A stretch of DNA of 64,000 bases from Antennarius striatus (lineage: Eukaryota > Chordata > Actinopteri > Lophiiformes > Antennariidae). Made by a program: the position numbers and the translations under genes. Of the stretch, positions 37,121 to 50,545 are shown in pieces. The notes beneath the pieces are model-generated. The model searched no databases. It was given only the letters and a program-made list of their open reading frames with translations, and was not told the origin of the DNA. The stretch's first letter is position 1; every line of letters starts with the position of its first letter. Where the stretch lies: positions 6,056,697-6,120,696 of the forward strand of contig NC_090789.1 in assembly GCF_040054535.1 (NCBI RefSeq), given 5' to 3'.

Positions 37121-37734
37121 ACTTAGAATTAAGTCAGGAGAAGAAACAGCTTTCTAAAGAGAGAGAAAAAAAAACATTCTCAAGAGACAAGGAGACATTA
37201 AATCAACATGGGCAGAAAGCCAGGACAGATGCAGAAACTGACTGTAACTGGTGTGGTTTGAACCCAAAAGAAGTACACTGGAGAAGTGGTCCAAACACCA
37301 AACTGAGTCCAGAAATCAGGTAGTCAAAAGATCACAAACGGGTAAACAGCAGAATCCAGCAAACAAGCAAAAACAGAACACAGAAACCACTAGAACAGGA
37401 ATACCAGCGAGTAGAACAAGTCACTAACTTGTAAACGGAGAGGTGGAATGGAGAGGTGGCTGATGAGGTGGAAGTGGAGAAGAAAAATACTGGAATAATA
37501 ACCGTAACACATGACAACTGAAGGAGGAAAACGGTCAACTAAAGAAACACATCTATGCATTAATGCAAAATGCAAATCACAGGAATAAAACAAAACAGTG
37601 AACATAAATCCATAAAAATTAGTTACTATTACAAAATAAAAGAACATAGAAATCCTGATTCTGAAGCTTCCACAGACAGGATTGAATATTATAGCATCTT
37701 ATAGCATCAACGATCAATATTGTAATCATGGCAT

Positions 37735-37801
<67 letters not shown>

Positions 37802-38866
37802 CTCTGATCCTTCTTCTGTTGACATCACTATAGATTCCTGATTGGTGTGTCTCAGGCCCCATGAACTTGACAGGTTTAAATTATGGATTGTTTGCCATCA
37901 ACAGACATGGAGCATAGAAAATCAGTCTGCAGGTATCCATGAGAAATAATGAAACATTTCCTTGACCTGCCCATAACTGTTTGTACCTCATTGACAAAGG
38001 CTGACAGTTTCCATTCTATTCTACTTTATTTTAATCCAACTGTCATAAAAAAATCAAAGATAAATATATAGAACATTGCTCGCATAAAATCAAGGAGATA
38101 TGCAGACTGTTTTTCCGGTTGTTCTCTCCTGAGTATTTTGTTGTATGACAAAACACTCGGGAAAGAACAACCTGAGTGTTTTGTTTTGTGACAATTTTTT
38201 TAAAGCCAGGATTGTTTTCAGCCTCTGTGTATGTCATCAGAGTGTACACCATTATTGCTCTAACTTTGTCTATAAGTCATAATCATAATTTTCTTCCAAT
38301 AGCTGACAGTGAAGCACATGTAACCTCCAACTTGAGCTACAAATGTTTCCTTGTATACGAACTCTGTAATGTATTGTTTGTTCTTTGTTGCCTTGATGAT
38401 GACTAATCATTGTATTCCTGAGTGTTCACAGAGGTCACATTTACAAGTTACAGTGGACGTGTCATCCTACAAAGGAATGCTCATTAATTCAACCAAAAAG
38501 ACTCCCAACTGGTTTTTCTAGTTGAGTTTAACGGGCTGGCAAACAAATCATTGTAGTATTTACGAGAGGATTCACTTGGTGTCAAGAGTCACACACCTGC
38601 AGTAAGTCTTCAGTTGAATGTTGGAGAGAGGCTTTAAATTCTTCAGAAAAGGTGAGGCCTCTTTAGCGTGTTTTAATTCTTTAATCCTTTAGTAAATAAG
38701 AATCTCAAGTATCTCAAGCATGTTTATCTGACATGCAAATTGATGACTGGTTAATGGACTTTATAGTTTACACTGCTTCTTCAAGTTTTAAAAAAAATTC
38801 CATTTCCTAAATGAATGATGGAAGATGTAAAACACAAATGTAATCACAGGTCTCAGACTTCAATTT
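37121..38866 (+). repeat. Repeat R, copy 1
   Basis: About 1.75 kb beginning GAATTAAGTCAGGAG directly after the LINE tail and ending near CATTTCCTAAATGA. It shares near-identical sequence with copies at 39809, 43871 (partial) and 59869. Lacks about 65 bp present in copies 2 and 4 (around 38393). Contains a TG microsatellite. No coding function recognised. Confidence 0.85.
37737..37799. repeat. (TG)n microsatellite in repeat R copy 1
   Basis: About 31 TG units. The array at the same place in copy 2 is longer (40463-40562), and copy 4 has lost it. Confidence 0.95.
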
Positions 38867-38915
38867 CAAAAGCACATACATTTTTGTAAACAAGTGTTGT
38901 ATACCTTTATGGCGG

Positions 38916-39524
38916 TGTCACGACCCAGCTAGAGGACTGGGGAAATAACATAACTAGGATAGAAAAAGGGGGAACATAAAACATGTATTTTCAAGTTCTC
39001 ACTTTAAATACAAAGGTTTAACTAAGATTGTTCTTTTAATTAACAAAGGAAGGCCAATGGGCGCTATTTAACAATAACAAAAATGCATTAAACTTAGAAC
39101 TCTTTAAGAGATTCAAAAATGTCAAACTTCACTAACACAAATTTACTAAACGGAACAAAAAACACAACCAGCTCTTTAATGAGGGCGTACACCAATCAAA
39201 ATCACAAAAGCCGAATCACAAGGTCACAAATCATAAGGTCACAGGTCGATGTTGCTCTTAAAGGCATGCTGCCACAGTCAGACAGTCGCCCCGCTTGAAT
39301 GGCATTGCAGAGCTTTTAAGCCGTCCATTCCAGGTGATGAGGCAGGGCTTCGGCTAATCAAGGAGACTGCACACCGATCAGGAGATGGGCGTGGCCAGGA
39401 GTCCCAGAGACACGACACCTGGCTCTGATGACAGGGGGCAGAGCATCCCAGAGCAGAGTCAGCAGCTCAGAGGCAGGGTTGCAGAAGGATACAGAATATT
39501 AACAGATGAGCTACGGCCGTAACA
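38916..39524 (-). mobile_element. Solo LTR (609 bp) inserted in a SINE, 5-bp target duplication
   Basis: Begins TGTCAC and ends GTAACA, with TG...CA termini, and is flanked by GGCGG at 38911-38915 and 39525-39529. The duplicated GGCGG is the first five bases of the downstream SINE, so the LTR entered the SINE head. Orientation is inferred from a TATA-like CTTAAAAG on the - strand. Confidence 0.75.
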
Positions 39525-39808
39525 GGCGGCACGGTGGCACACTGGGTAGCGCTGTTGAGAGTTGGAGTCCCGCTCTGTGCGGAGTTTGCATGTTCTTCCG
39601 GTGTCTGCATGGGTTCTCTCTGAGTTCTCCGGCTTCCTCCCACCTCCAAAAACATGCGCTTCAGGTGAATTGGCATGTCCAAGTTACCATAGGTGGGACT
39701 GTGTGCGTGAGTGCTTATCTGTGTTTACGTATATGTGTGGCTCCGAGGTGCGCCGGAGTGTGTCCTGCCTCACGCTCCCAGTAGCCCGGAATAGGTCCGG
39801 GCTACTGG
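39525..39808 (+). mobile_element. tRNA-like SINE, near full length
   Basis: Starts GGCGGCACGGTGGCACACTG, with an A-box-like GGGTAGCGCTG, the conserved GCGGAGTTTGCATGTTCT, CTCCGGCTTCCTCCCACC and CCAAAAACATGCGCTTCAGG blocks. The 3' part is shared with the half-copies at 44246 and 61072. The B-box area is shortened. Abuts repeat R copy 2 without a tail. Confidence 0.75.
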
Positions 39809-41609
<1,801 letters not shown>

Positions 41610-43870
41610 GCTATGTCGGCACTACAGGACTGCTTCGAGTGCACTGACTGGGGCATGTTCAGGGAGGCTGCGACGGACAATCAGCACACGGATGTTGGGG
41701 AGTACGCTGCATCAGTATCTGACTACATCCAGTGGTGCATGGAGGGGGTCACATCAACCAAGACAATAATCACACAGGCCGACCAGAAACCCTGGATGAA
41801 CGAGGAGGTGCGTACGAGGCTGAGGGACCGTAATGCAGCCTTCAAATCTGTTGACACTCAGATCAGAGAGGGCCAATCTGAACCGTGCCATCAGGGCGGC
41901 AAAGCGTGTCCACAGCCAGAAAGTACAGGGCTTCCTGAAGAAGCTCAATGACATCGGCTTCCTGAAGAAGCTCAACAACTTCTTCGGAAGATTTGAAGCT
42001 CTAAACAATACACCAGCAAGGAAAGCCACCCCCCATCCTAATGATCAGGTCCTCAGGCTCGAAAGCACTGCTGTGAGGAAATCTCTGAGAAAGGTCAACG
42101 CACAGAAAGCTGCTGGTCCAGATAACATCCCAGGACGGCTGATCAAGGAGTGTGCAGACCAGCTGGCCCAACTGTTCACTAACATCTTCAACACATCACT
42201 CATCCAGGCCATTATCCCCCCATGCTTCAAGTCAGCCACCATCATTCCAGTGCCAAAGAAACCAACCATCTCCTGCCTCAATGACTTCCGCCTTGTTGCA
42301 CTAACATCCACCATCATGAAGTGCTTCGAGTGGGTGGTTAAGGACCACATCACATCCAGACTGCCTGCGTCATTCAACCTGTTCCAGTTTGCGTACCGAC
42401 CAAACCGCTCCACTGACGACGCCATCTCCACTGCTTTCCACCTGAGCCTGAAGCACGTGGAGGAGAAGAACACCCACGTGAGGATGCTGTTTCTGGACTT
42501 CAGTTCAGCATTCAACACGATCATCCCCCAGGATCTGGTATGCAAATTGGGCCCTCTGGGGCTCAACACCCCCCTGTGCAACTGGCTGCTGGACTTCCTC
42601 ACCAATAGAACCCAGTCTGTCCGAGTGGGCAACAACACCTCCAGTGTCATCTCCCTGAGCACCAGCTACCCCCAGGGCTGCGTCCTTAGCCCCTTGCTGT
42701 TCACCCTGATGACCCATGACTGTCGTCCCAGGTACAAAACCATCCACCTCTACTTATCAATGACACAGCAGTGGAGGTCGTCAGCAGCACCAAGTTTCTG
42801 GGGGTACACATCACAGACAACCTCAGCTGGTCACTTCATACCACCTCCCTGGCAAAGAAAGCACAGCAGTGTCTGCACTTCCTGCGATGGATGAGAAGAG
42901 CCTCCCTCCCCCTTCCCATACTCTCCACCTTCTACAGAGGGACCATCGAGAGCTTGCTGACCAGCTGTATCTGCGTCTGGTCTGGGAGCTGCAGGGCCTC
43001 AGACTGGAAGTCTTAGCGGAGAGTGGTGAGGACAGCGGAGAAGATCATGGGGACCTCACTCCCCCCCATCCAGGACATTGCACATAGACGATGCCTAGCC
43101 AGAGCACACCAGATTCAGTCTGACTGTACCCACCCTCAACATGGACTGTTCTCCCTGTTGGGGTCAGGCAGAAGGTTCCGCAGCATCCGCTGCAAAACAA
43201 CTAGGCCATTAGATTGCTAAATGCCAGATAAATCTCCCCCGGTCCGTTCTAGATCTCAAACTGCACTTCTGCACCTTTTACAACATTCCCATGTGCAGTA
43301 TTCTTCTCTAATGTTAGCTGCTAAGTACCAACACTGTACATAATTATATAATATAATCTATTATTCTTATTCTTATTATTGTATATCTATTATATATCTA
43401 TATATTATAATTATAAATTATATAATATGATATATCTTTAATATATGTATAATCTAAATGTATACATAATTTTCAACATTTCAAGTTTACATGCCAGGCC
43501 TTAGGCTCCGTGCAATATTATGTATTTATTCATTCATTCATTGTCCAACCCACTTAATCCGCTAACGCAGGTCGCGGGGGAGCCGGTGCGTATCCCGGCA
43601 GTCTCAGGGCATGAGGCGGGGGACACTCCGGGCACGACGCCACTGTACCGCGAATGTATTTATTTATAAAATTTTATTTATAAGACTCATACTGTTAATA
43701 ACACTTAAAACATGTCTATGTCTATCCTCACACTGTTTATATGTTTCCTAAAATTATAGAAATAGCGATGTGAACAAATGCTGTGTACTCTGGTTGCCAA
43801 GCAATGACATTTCATCGCCAGATAAACTGTTGTGAGTCTCTGTGCAATGACAATAAAAGGAAGTCTAAGT
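41610..43870 (+). mobile_element. CR1/L2-like LINE, 5'-truncated and internally deleted
   Basis: Encodes a non-LTR reverse transcriptase lacking the endonuclease: DWGMFREAATDN, KAAGPDNIPGRLIKECADQL, FQFAYRPNRSTDDAI, LFLDFSSAFNTIIP (motif A) and YPQGCVLSPLLFTLM (motif B). At about 42720-42765 the sequence jumps from MTHDCRPRY to NDTAVEVVSSTKFLGVHI, so the YADD catalytic block is deleted and the frame changes. The 3' UTR is AT-rich and ends in TCTAAG repeats (about 43857-43870). Non-functional. Confidence 0.8.
43525..43660 (-). mobile_element. SINE 3' fragment in LINE 3' UTR
   Basis: (ATTC)n tail then CCGCTAACGCAGGTCGCGGGG and a block matching the 3' half of the SINE family in reverse orientation (read on - strand: GGATACGCACCGGCTCCCC). 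Confidence 0.55.
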
Positions 43871-44245
43871 CTAAGTTTGTCGAAGTATGATGACTAATCA
43901 TTGTATTCCTGAGTGTTCACATAAGTCACATTCACAAGTTACAGTGGACAAGTCATCCTACAAATGGATGCTCATTAATTCAACCAAAAACACTCCAACT
44001 GGTTTTTCTAGTTGAGTTTAATGGGCTGGCAAACAAATCATTGTTGGATTTACGAAAGGATTCACTTGGTGTCAAGAGTCACACACCTGCAGTAAGACTT
44101 CAGCTGAATGTTGGAGAGAGGCTTTAAATTCTCCAGAAAAGGTGAGACCTCTTTAGCATGTTTTAATTCTTTAAGTCTTTAGTAAATAAGAATCTCAAGC
44201 ATGTTTACTGACATACAAATTGATGACTGGTTGATGAACTTTATA
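43871..44245 (+). repeat. Repeat R, copy 3 (3' part only)
   Basis: Starts mid-repeat at GTTTGTCGAAGTATGATGAC right after the LINE tail and runs to the SINE half-copy. This is the left edge, as far as visible, of the block that reappears about 16.8 kb downstream. Confidence 0.8.
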
Positions 44246-44420
44246 GTTACCATAGTGGGACTGTGTGCGTGCTTATCTCTGTTAACGTATAGGTATGGCT
44301 CCGAGGTGCGCCAGAGTGTGTCCTGCCTCACGCTCCCAGTAGCCTGGGATAGGTCCAGCAACCCTGCATCCGCTATAGCGGATGCAGCGAGTTGGAAAAG
44401 GATGAATAGATGTATGGAAG
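44246..44420 (+). mobile_element. SINE 3' half
   Basis: GTTACCATAGTGGGACTGTG to the GGATGAATAGATG tail. Same family as 39525-39808 but lacking the 5' half. Confidence 0.65.
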
Positions 44421-44499
44421 TGCGCCTTTAAGATACACTACACTGTAAAAAAAATAGTCAGTCTGAAAGCGGACGATAGATTCTCAAATGTGGAGGTAC

Positions 44500-44545
44500 T
44501 TCTTTCTCTTCTTCCCAGGATGAATCCTCCACCTCCCACGAAATA
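44500..44545 (+). pseudogene. Fragment like the 5' start of a fut9-like coding exon, cut by a LINE
   Basis: The segment CTTCTTTCTCTTCTTCCCAG plus ATGAATCCTCCACCTCCCAC closely parallels the acceptor and first codons of the intact gene at 56640-56690 (CTTTCTCTTATTCCACAG, then ATGAATCCTTCACCTACCAA). After about nine codons the LINE 3' end begins. One extra G lies between the AG and the ATG. Confidence 0.55.
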
Positions 44546-47500
44546 TGTTCAATGAACTCATACATTCAGATAGGATCAAATGAAAAACTTCTGAGTTTAA
44601 TTTGATTGTAATAAAAAAATGAACAAATCCGTAACAGCCTTGTTCACACAATAAAAAAATCAAGTTAGTCTTGCTGATCGTTGTTCTGTGATAACAGAGC
44701 AAGTTCAAAATTCTTCTGTCATAACAGAATAAGTTGCTAAATTAAAATATCAAATGATCAAAATTGTATTTGGAAGCGCATAAAATAAAATAATCGTTGC
44801 ACTGAATTATATATTTTTCAGTTTAATTTCTTCTTTCCAGACATGTTATTACACAACAGACTTCACTTTCATCAGTATTGAGACATCAACAACAACATCC
44901 GAAAAGAAAAAAAAGGGTTAACGGGTAGAAGCCATTGGCCAATCATCAACATCTCTCTCATTACAGCACATTGTCAACCAATTCATACATTGCCTGTCAC
45001 AAATCAATTTCATTTTTTTTATTCTGGTACATTGTTGTTTTGAGAAGAGTCCAAATTTTGTTAATGTTCATTTTGTTACTCCTTTCAAGGGTTGTTTCTG
45101 GTCAGTAGTGTCCTTGTTTAGTCAGCATTCCTTTCCTTTCCACTTTCATAGCAGTCATAACATCTTGCATGTACTCAGTTACTGCACAAAGGTTACAATG
45201 ACATTTGTTTCACAGGATTGACAATATTAAGTTTAATTCGCCTAAACAGTGCAGTCCTTTAATCATCATTCACGTCAGAAATATAACCTCGCAAAATCAT
45301 GTTTTTAAATGCTTTTTTAAAGGCAGTTAGAGTTCCCATACTCCTAATTTCATTATCCAGTTCATTATCCAGTGAACGATAATGAAAATGTTTTTTATGT
45401 GGTTCTTGCTTTTATCTGTACAAATGCTGTGTTTTCTCTTAGTTGGTAATTGGATTTATTAATCTGTATTTGTGATTGTATATTTTGAGGTAAATTGTTA
45501 TTGGTGGCTTTATACATAAGTTGTACAGTTTTATAGCTTATGATGTCCTGTATTTTCAGTAGTTTAGATTCAACAAATAAGTGGTTTGTGTGAGCTCTAT
45601 AATGTTCATTGTGAATAATCTTTAAGGCTCTTTTCTGGGTCAGAAATAAAGGTTGTAAGACACTTTTATATGTGTTTCCCCATACTTCAGCACAGTAGTT
45701 CAGATTGGGCAGGGTTAGTGCACAATATATTCTATGGAGTGCCTTCTGATTTAATAGTTTTTGAGTTTAACAGAGTATGGATACACTTCTAGCTAACTTT
45801 ATTTGCAGTTGTCTTAAATGAGGTTACCAATTTAGCATCTCATCAATAATCACTCCTAGCATTTTAAATTCATTAACCCGTTCAATATCTACATCAGTTA
45901 CCTTAATATTGATTTTGTGTTTGCAACTTTTCTTCCCGAATAACATACAGTATACTTAGTTTTGGTTAGGTTCAAGGATAATTTGTTTATATCAAACCAT
46001 AATTGCATCTTGGCTAATTCCTCGTTTACTGTTTGAGTTAGTTTATTTATATCATTTCCTTTGCAGAGGATGGTTGTATCATTCGCAAAGAGTATCATTT
46101 TAAGTACCTTTGAAACCTTACATAAATCATTAATGTAAAGTATAAATAATTTTGGACCCAACACTGACCCCTGTGGTACCCCACACAATGTCTAATGTTT
46201 TTGATGTCCTCCCGCCCAGAGTAACATATTGAGACCTCTCATGTAAATAACTCTTTATCCAATTTAGTACTGTACCCCTAAATCCAAATCGTTCTAGTTT
46301 CTCAATTAGAATTTCATGATCAATTGTGTCAAAAGCTTTTTTAAGGTCAATAAAGATTCCTATGGAGTACAGCTTTTGATCCATGGCATCAGTAATGACT
46401 TCTATTGTTTCTGTTAGCGCTAATGCAGTCAAATGATCCTTCCTGAAGCCGTACTGACTACAGTCAAGGAGATTGTGCTTTGTTATGAATTTATCCAGTC
46501 TGTTATTGAACAGCTTCTCTAGGATTTTTGATAACTGTGGTAGTATTGAAACAGGTCTGTAGTTTGTAAATTCACAAGCATCCCCATTTTATATATCGGA
46601 ACCACTTTTGCAATCTTCATTTTGTCAGGAAACACCCCAGTTTGAACCATGTGTGTAAATGGTTGCAGAATTCCATCCAATATGTCCTTAACTAGCTTCT
46701 TTTAAGAACAAGGGAGATGTGCAGAGTTGTGGCAACTACAGAGGAATAAAGCTGTGAGCCATACAATGAAGTTATGGGAGAGAGTAGTGGAAGCTAGACT
46801 AAGGGCAGAAGTGAACATTTGTGAGCAGCAGTATGGTTTCATGCCAAAAAAGAGTACTACAGATGCAGTATTTGCTTTGAGGATGTTGATAGAGAAGTAC
46901 AGAGAAGACCAGAGGGAGCTGTTTTTGTATATCTGGAGAAAGCTTATGACAGGGTGCCCAGAGAGGAACTGTGGTATTGTATGAGGAAGTCTGGAGTGGC
47001 AGAGAAGTATGTTAGAGCAGTGCAGGACATGTATGAGGACTGTAAGACAGTGGTGAGGTGTGCTGTAGGTGTGACAGAGGAGTTCAAGGTGGAGGTGGGA
47101 CTGCATCAGGGATCAGCTCTGAGCCCCTTCTTGTTCGCTATGGTGATGGACAGGCTGACAGACGAGGTTAGACAGGAATCTCCATGGACTATGATGTTTG
47201 CAGATGACATTGTGATCTGTAGTGAGAGCAGGGAACAGGTGGAGGAGAAGCTAGAGAGGTGGAGGTTTGTCCTGGAAAGGAGAGGAATGAAGGTTAGCTG
47301 CAGTAAGACAGCGTACATGTGTGTGAATGAGAGGGACCCAAGTGGAAGAGTGAGGTTACAGGGAGAAGAGATCAAGAAGGTGGAGGATTTTAAGTACTTA
47401 GGGTCAACAGTCCAGAGCAATGGAGAGTCTGGAAAAGAGGTGAAGAAGCGTGTACAGGCAGGATGGAACGGGTGGAGGAAAGTGTCAGGTGTGATGTGTG

Positions 47501-48045
47501 ATATGAGAGTTTCAGCTAAAATGAAAGGTGTACAAAACTGTGGTGAGACCAGCGATGCTGTTTGGTCTAGAGACAGTGTCACTGAGGAAAAGACAGGAGG
47601 CAGAGCTGGAGGTAGCAGAGATGAAGATGCTGAGGTTCTCTCTGGGAGTGACCAGGAAGGATAGGATCAGGAATGAGTACATCAGAGGGACAGCACATGT
47701 TAGAAGTTTTGGAGATAAAGTCAGAGAGGCCAGACTGAGATGGTTTGGACATGTCCAGAGGAGAGATAGTGAATATATTGGTAGAAGGATGCTGAGTTTT
47801 GAACTGCCAGGCAGGAGGCCTAGAGGAAGACCAAAGAGGAGGTTTATGGATGTAATGAGGGAAGACATGAAGGTAGTTGGTGTGAGAGAAGAGGATTCAA
47901 AGGACAGGGCTAGATGGAGGCAATTGATTTGCTGTGGCGACCCCTGAAGGGAAAAGCCGAAAGGAAAAGAAGAAGATGTCCTTAACTAGCTTCATATCAA
48001 ATCCATTCACATTAGTAGAAGTTTTTCTTACGCATTGACTGACCA
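44546..48045 (-). mobile_element. L2-like LINE (reverse), split by an RTE insertion
   Basis: The 3' UTR occupies the left. On the - strand the RT reads FTNYRPVSILPQ (best seen in the second copy), YSIGIFIDLKKAFDTIDHE, GVPQGSVLGPKLFILYIND and LFANDTTILC. A one-base shift separates DIV from CGVPQG. In this copy the catalytic FADD is FAND (D to N, base 46083). The ORF resumes right of the RTE as STNVNGFDMKLVKDI and breaks off at the Harbinger element near 48045. Confidence 0.78.
46700..47975 (+). mobile_element. 5'-truncated RTE-clade LINE with 18-bp target duplication
   Basis: Starts inside the RT domain (FKNKGDVQSCGNYRG) and runs to the 3' end GGGAAAAGCCGAAAGGAAAA plus GAAGAAG. Flanked by identical 18-bp copies of ATGTCCTTAACTAGCTTC (46682-46699 and 47976-47993). 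Several small deletions break the frame, for example after GIKL and after QREL. Related in sequence to the complete element at 51444-54572. Confidence 0.88.
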
Positions 48046-49238
48046 GAGTCCTGTACCATAAAGCTGGATTAAGGCTTAGCGAGATGACTTCAGGCTTAAC
48101 CCTGGCTTTTCGGTACCATAAAGGTGACTGACTTCCTATCAGGCTACGTTGTCGCGGTAACGTATGCTGAACACCTAACCGGCTCCAGAGCAGGATAAGT
48201 TCAGGATAAGAGCTCAGCAGGTATAACAGCCCCACCTACTGACCAATCAGTTCTCTTGGAAAATGGGCTGTCCGTTTTATGAGAATCCGGTGGATCTTGG
48301 TGCACAGCTTTTGCGAACAGCGCTCAGGCGCGAGAGAATATTTAGAGATCGCTGTAATCCGTTCAAATTGCCTGAACTGTACGAAAGGTAGAGGTTTTGG
48401 GGAGAGGGGTTACATTACATCTGTCAGCTGCTGGAGCCTTACATCAGTAATGTAACAGCACCGCAACCACGCACTGACAGTCCTGCAGACAGGGTGCATT
48501 GCACTGAGGTTCTTTGCCACAGTTAATATATTTCTTAGTGATGTTCGTAATTATTATGATGTCCTTAAATCCCTCGTTGGATGGGTTACAAGCAATCCAC
48601 AGATAAAATGCCATTAATCAATTATTTGTTTACGTAAATCATGGATTGATTCATTCATAGGTACTTTTATGTATTCTGTTGGCGATGCCGAAAACCTCAG
48701 AAAGAACACAGTATGTAGAGCTATTCATAAAGTCGCGGGGGCTACAATCACACGCCATAACCAAAAATGTCGTACACACATATATTTATGGAACACACAA
48801 ATGTTACTGTAGTCAGATATACAAGTGCAGTCATAGTGGGGAAGTAATATTATAATGGCACTAACTTCCGCATTGACACAGTCGGCGATTTTGTGCCAGC
48901 GATCCTTGCGCCAATTGGCAGCTGCAACTGTGTTGCTTTTTGCCTGGATTATTGATTTGTATTGCTCATATTTATTAATTATTATTGTTTGCTCCTACGT
49001 TGTGAAATATGCGGCTCGGGCCGGTTTGTTGCATGTTTGCGATTGGTCGCATGCAGCAACCTCCGCCCTTTTTATGTGAGTGCGCACAGATCTAGAGTGG
49101 ACATGCCTGAATTAAATTAGTGAGTTGATAGCCGGCTTTATGGTACCGAAAATCCGGAGGGCGGATGTCTCGGTAAGTGAAGCCAGATAAGTAAGAGGAA
49201 GCCCGGCTAGGTTAATCAAGCTTTATGGTACAAGCCTC
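48046..49238 (+). mobile_element. PIF/Harbinger DNA transposon, internally deleted
   Basis: Terminal inverted repeats: left 48046-48073 and right 49211-49238, both containing TGTACCATAAAGCT and GATTAA. A second inner inverted block (TTTTCGGTACCATAAAG) is present near each end. Contains a broken N-terminal HARBI1-like transposase. About 1.2 kb, too short for a full transposase plus Myb-like gene, so non-autonomous. Confidence 0.7.
48310..48780 (+). pseudogene. Harbinger (HARBI1-like) transposase N-terminal relic
   Basis: One frame reads RERIFRDRCNPFKLPELYER, then a TAG, RFWGEGLHYICQLLEPYIS, then QTGCIALRFFAT. After a gap it continues VGDAENLRKNTVCRAIHKVA. These match the order of conserved N-terminal blocks in PIF/Harbinger transposases. 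The stop sits where the family usually has Tyr or Phe. The DDE core is missing. Confidence 0.65.
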
Positions 49239-49625
49239 CGTTCACACAAGTCAAGTTATATCCATCCAAATATTATGATGAAGCCGGGATAAGTAACACA
49301 CAGACTTCAAATGCAATTTTTTGTGGGTCTTTATTGTGTTCCCCAAATCAAGATATAATATTGGAAATAATTATAAATGAAATTTAAGTTGTTTGTTGAA
49401 TCAAGTCGTAAATTTACCAACATAATCAGATATGGTTTGCATAAAAATTATTCTTTTTCTGTTTCCCAATTTTAACACATGTTAAACATGTTACCATAAA
49501 AGTACATAAAAATGCAAAGAAAAATACAGGAGTAAATACGTAGAAAAATGCGTAACAAAAATCATGTAACAAAAATACATAACAAAATACAGTATATCAG
49601 TGGCACATCTGGCTAGCTTAAACAC
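49239..49625. other. Short AT-rich interval between two Harbinger elements
   Basis: No coding or repeat identity recognised. Separates the two inverted-repeat-bounded elements. Confidence 0.4.
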
Positions 49626-50119
49626 ACTGGGCCTGTTTCACAAAGCCAGTTGAGTGGAAAACCTGGGTGAGTTAACCCTGAAATCAGAGAAAACCAGGGT
49701 TTTCGGTTTCACAAAGGGAGGTAACTTAACCCAGGGTTAGAGCTGTTTCACGTAGCGAGGTAAACTGAACCTCTGGGTTTGTTACCGCAGTAACATACTC
49801 TCTGAACATAACCTGGTCGGGAGCAGGTTTTATTCCACAAACCCAGGGTTTCTTTTGACTCCGCCCCCTTTCACCGCCGCTCGAGCGGCTGAATTTCCTG
49901 GTTCTGTCGGACGGAGAGTTTTACCGACGTCAGGTTTAATAAATAACTCCATATTTTAGAGGTGTTTTTTTTTCATCTGTCTAACATAGCATGTTAGTTT
50001 GACGTGGAGCCCCTTGATAGAGTTTCCGCATTAATTCACAGAGAAATAAATATTTTTGTATCGCGTTTTGATGTCCAGTCATATCCAGACAGTTTATGAT
50101 TTATGACAGTTCACGTCCC

Positions 50120-50120
<1 letters not shown>

Positions 50121-50175
<55 letters not shown>
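50121..50175. repeat. (CA)n microsatellite inside the Harbinger element
   Basis: About 27 CA units. Confidence 0.95.
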
Positions 50176-50177
<2 letters not shown>

Positions 50178-50478
50178 CGATCCATCCTCACGTCTGCAGC
50201 AGCGCTGTGTGTAGCGCTCCGTTCAGTTTTTCATTTTTTATTTGCAAACGGTGATTTTCCTATATAATGTGGGAGATGCTCAGTGTGCCAAACTTTTACC
50301 CAGTTTTTCTATTTCCCTGGAGAGAAAACCGTCAGAATCATCAAGGAGGAGTTCCACAGGACTGCAGGTGAATGATGTAGAAATCTGATAAATTCATTTG
50401 AAAGCATGTTCTCTTAATGATATTTTCTGCAATGTTAGTAACATTAATTTCTTTTCGGATGTCCAAATGTAATTTGCT

Positions 50479-50545
50479 GCCATAGATGGTACCCATATTC
50501 CCATCAAGGCTCCCTCACATAATGAAGGTGATGATTTGAAGAGGA
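50479..50545 (+). pseudogene. Harbinger transposase DDE fragment
   Basis: Encodes AIDGTHIPIKAPSHNEGDD, the conserved block around the first catalytic Asp of PIF/Harbinger DDE transposases (IDGTHIPI). The rest of the catalytic core is not readable in any frame. Confidence 0.65.

Noticed and set aside
39525..39600. tRNA gene suggested by A-box-like sequence
   Set aside because: No complete cloverleaf or B box. It is the head of a SINE.
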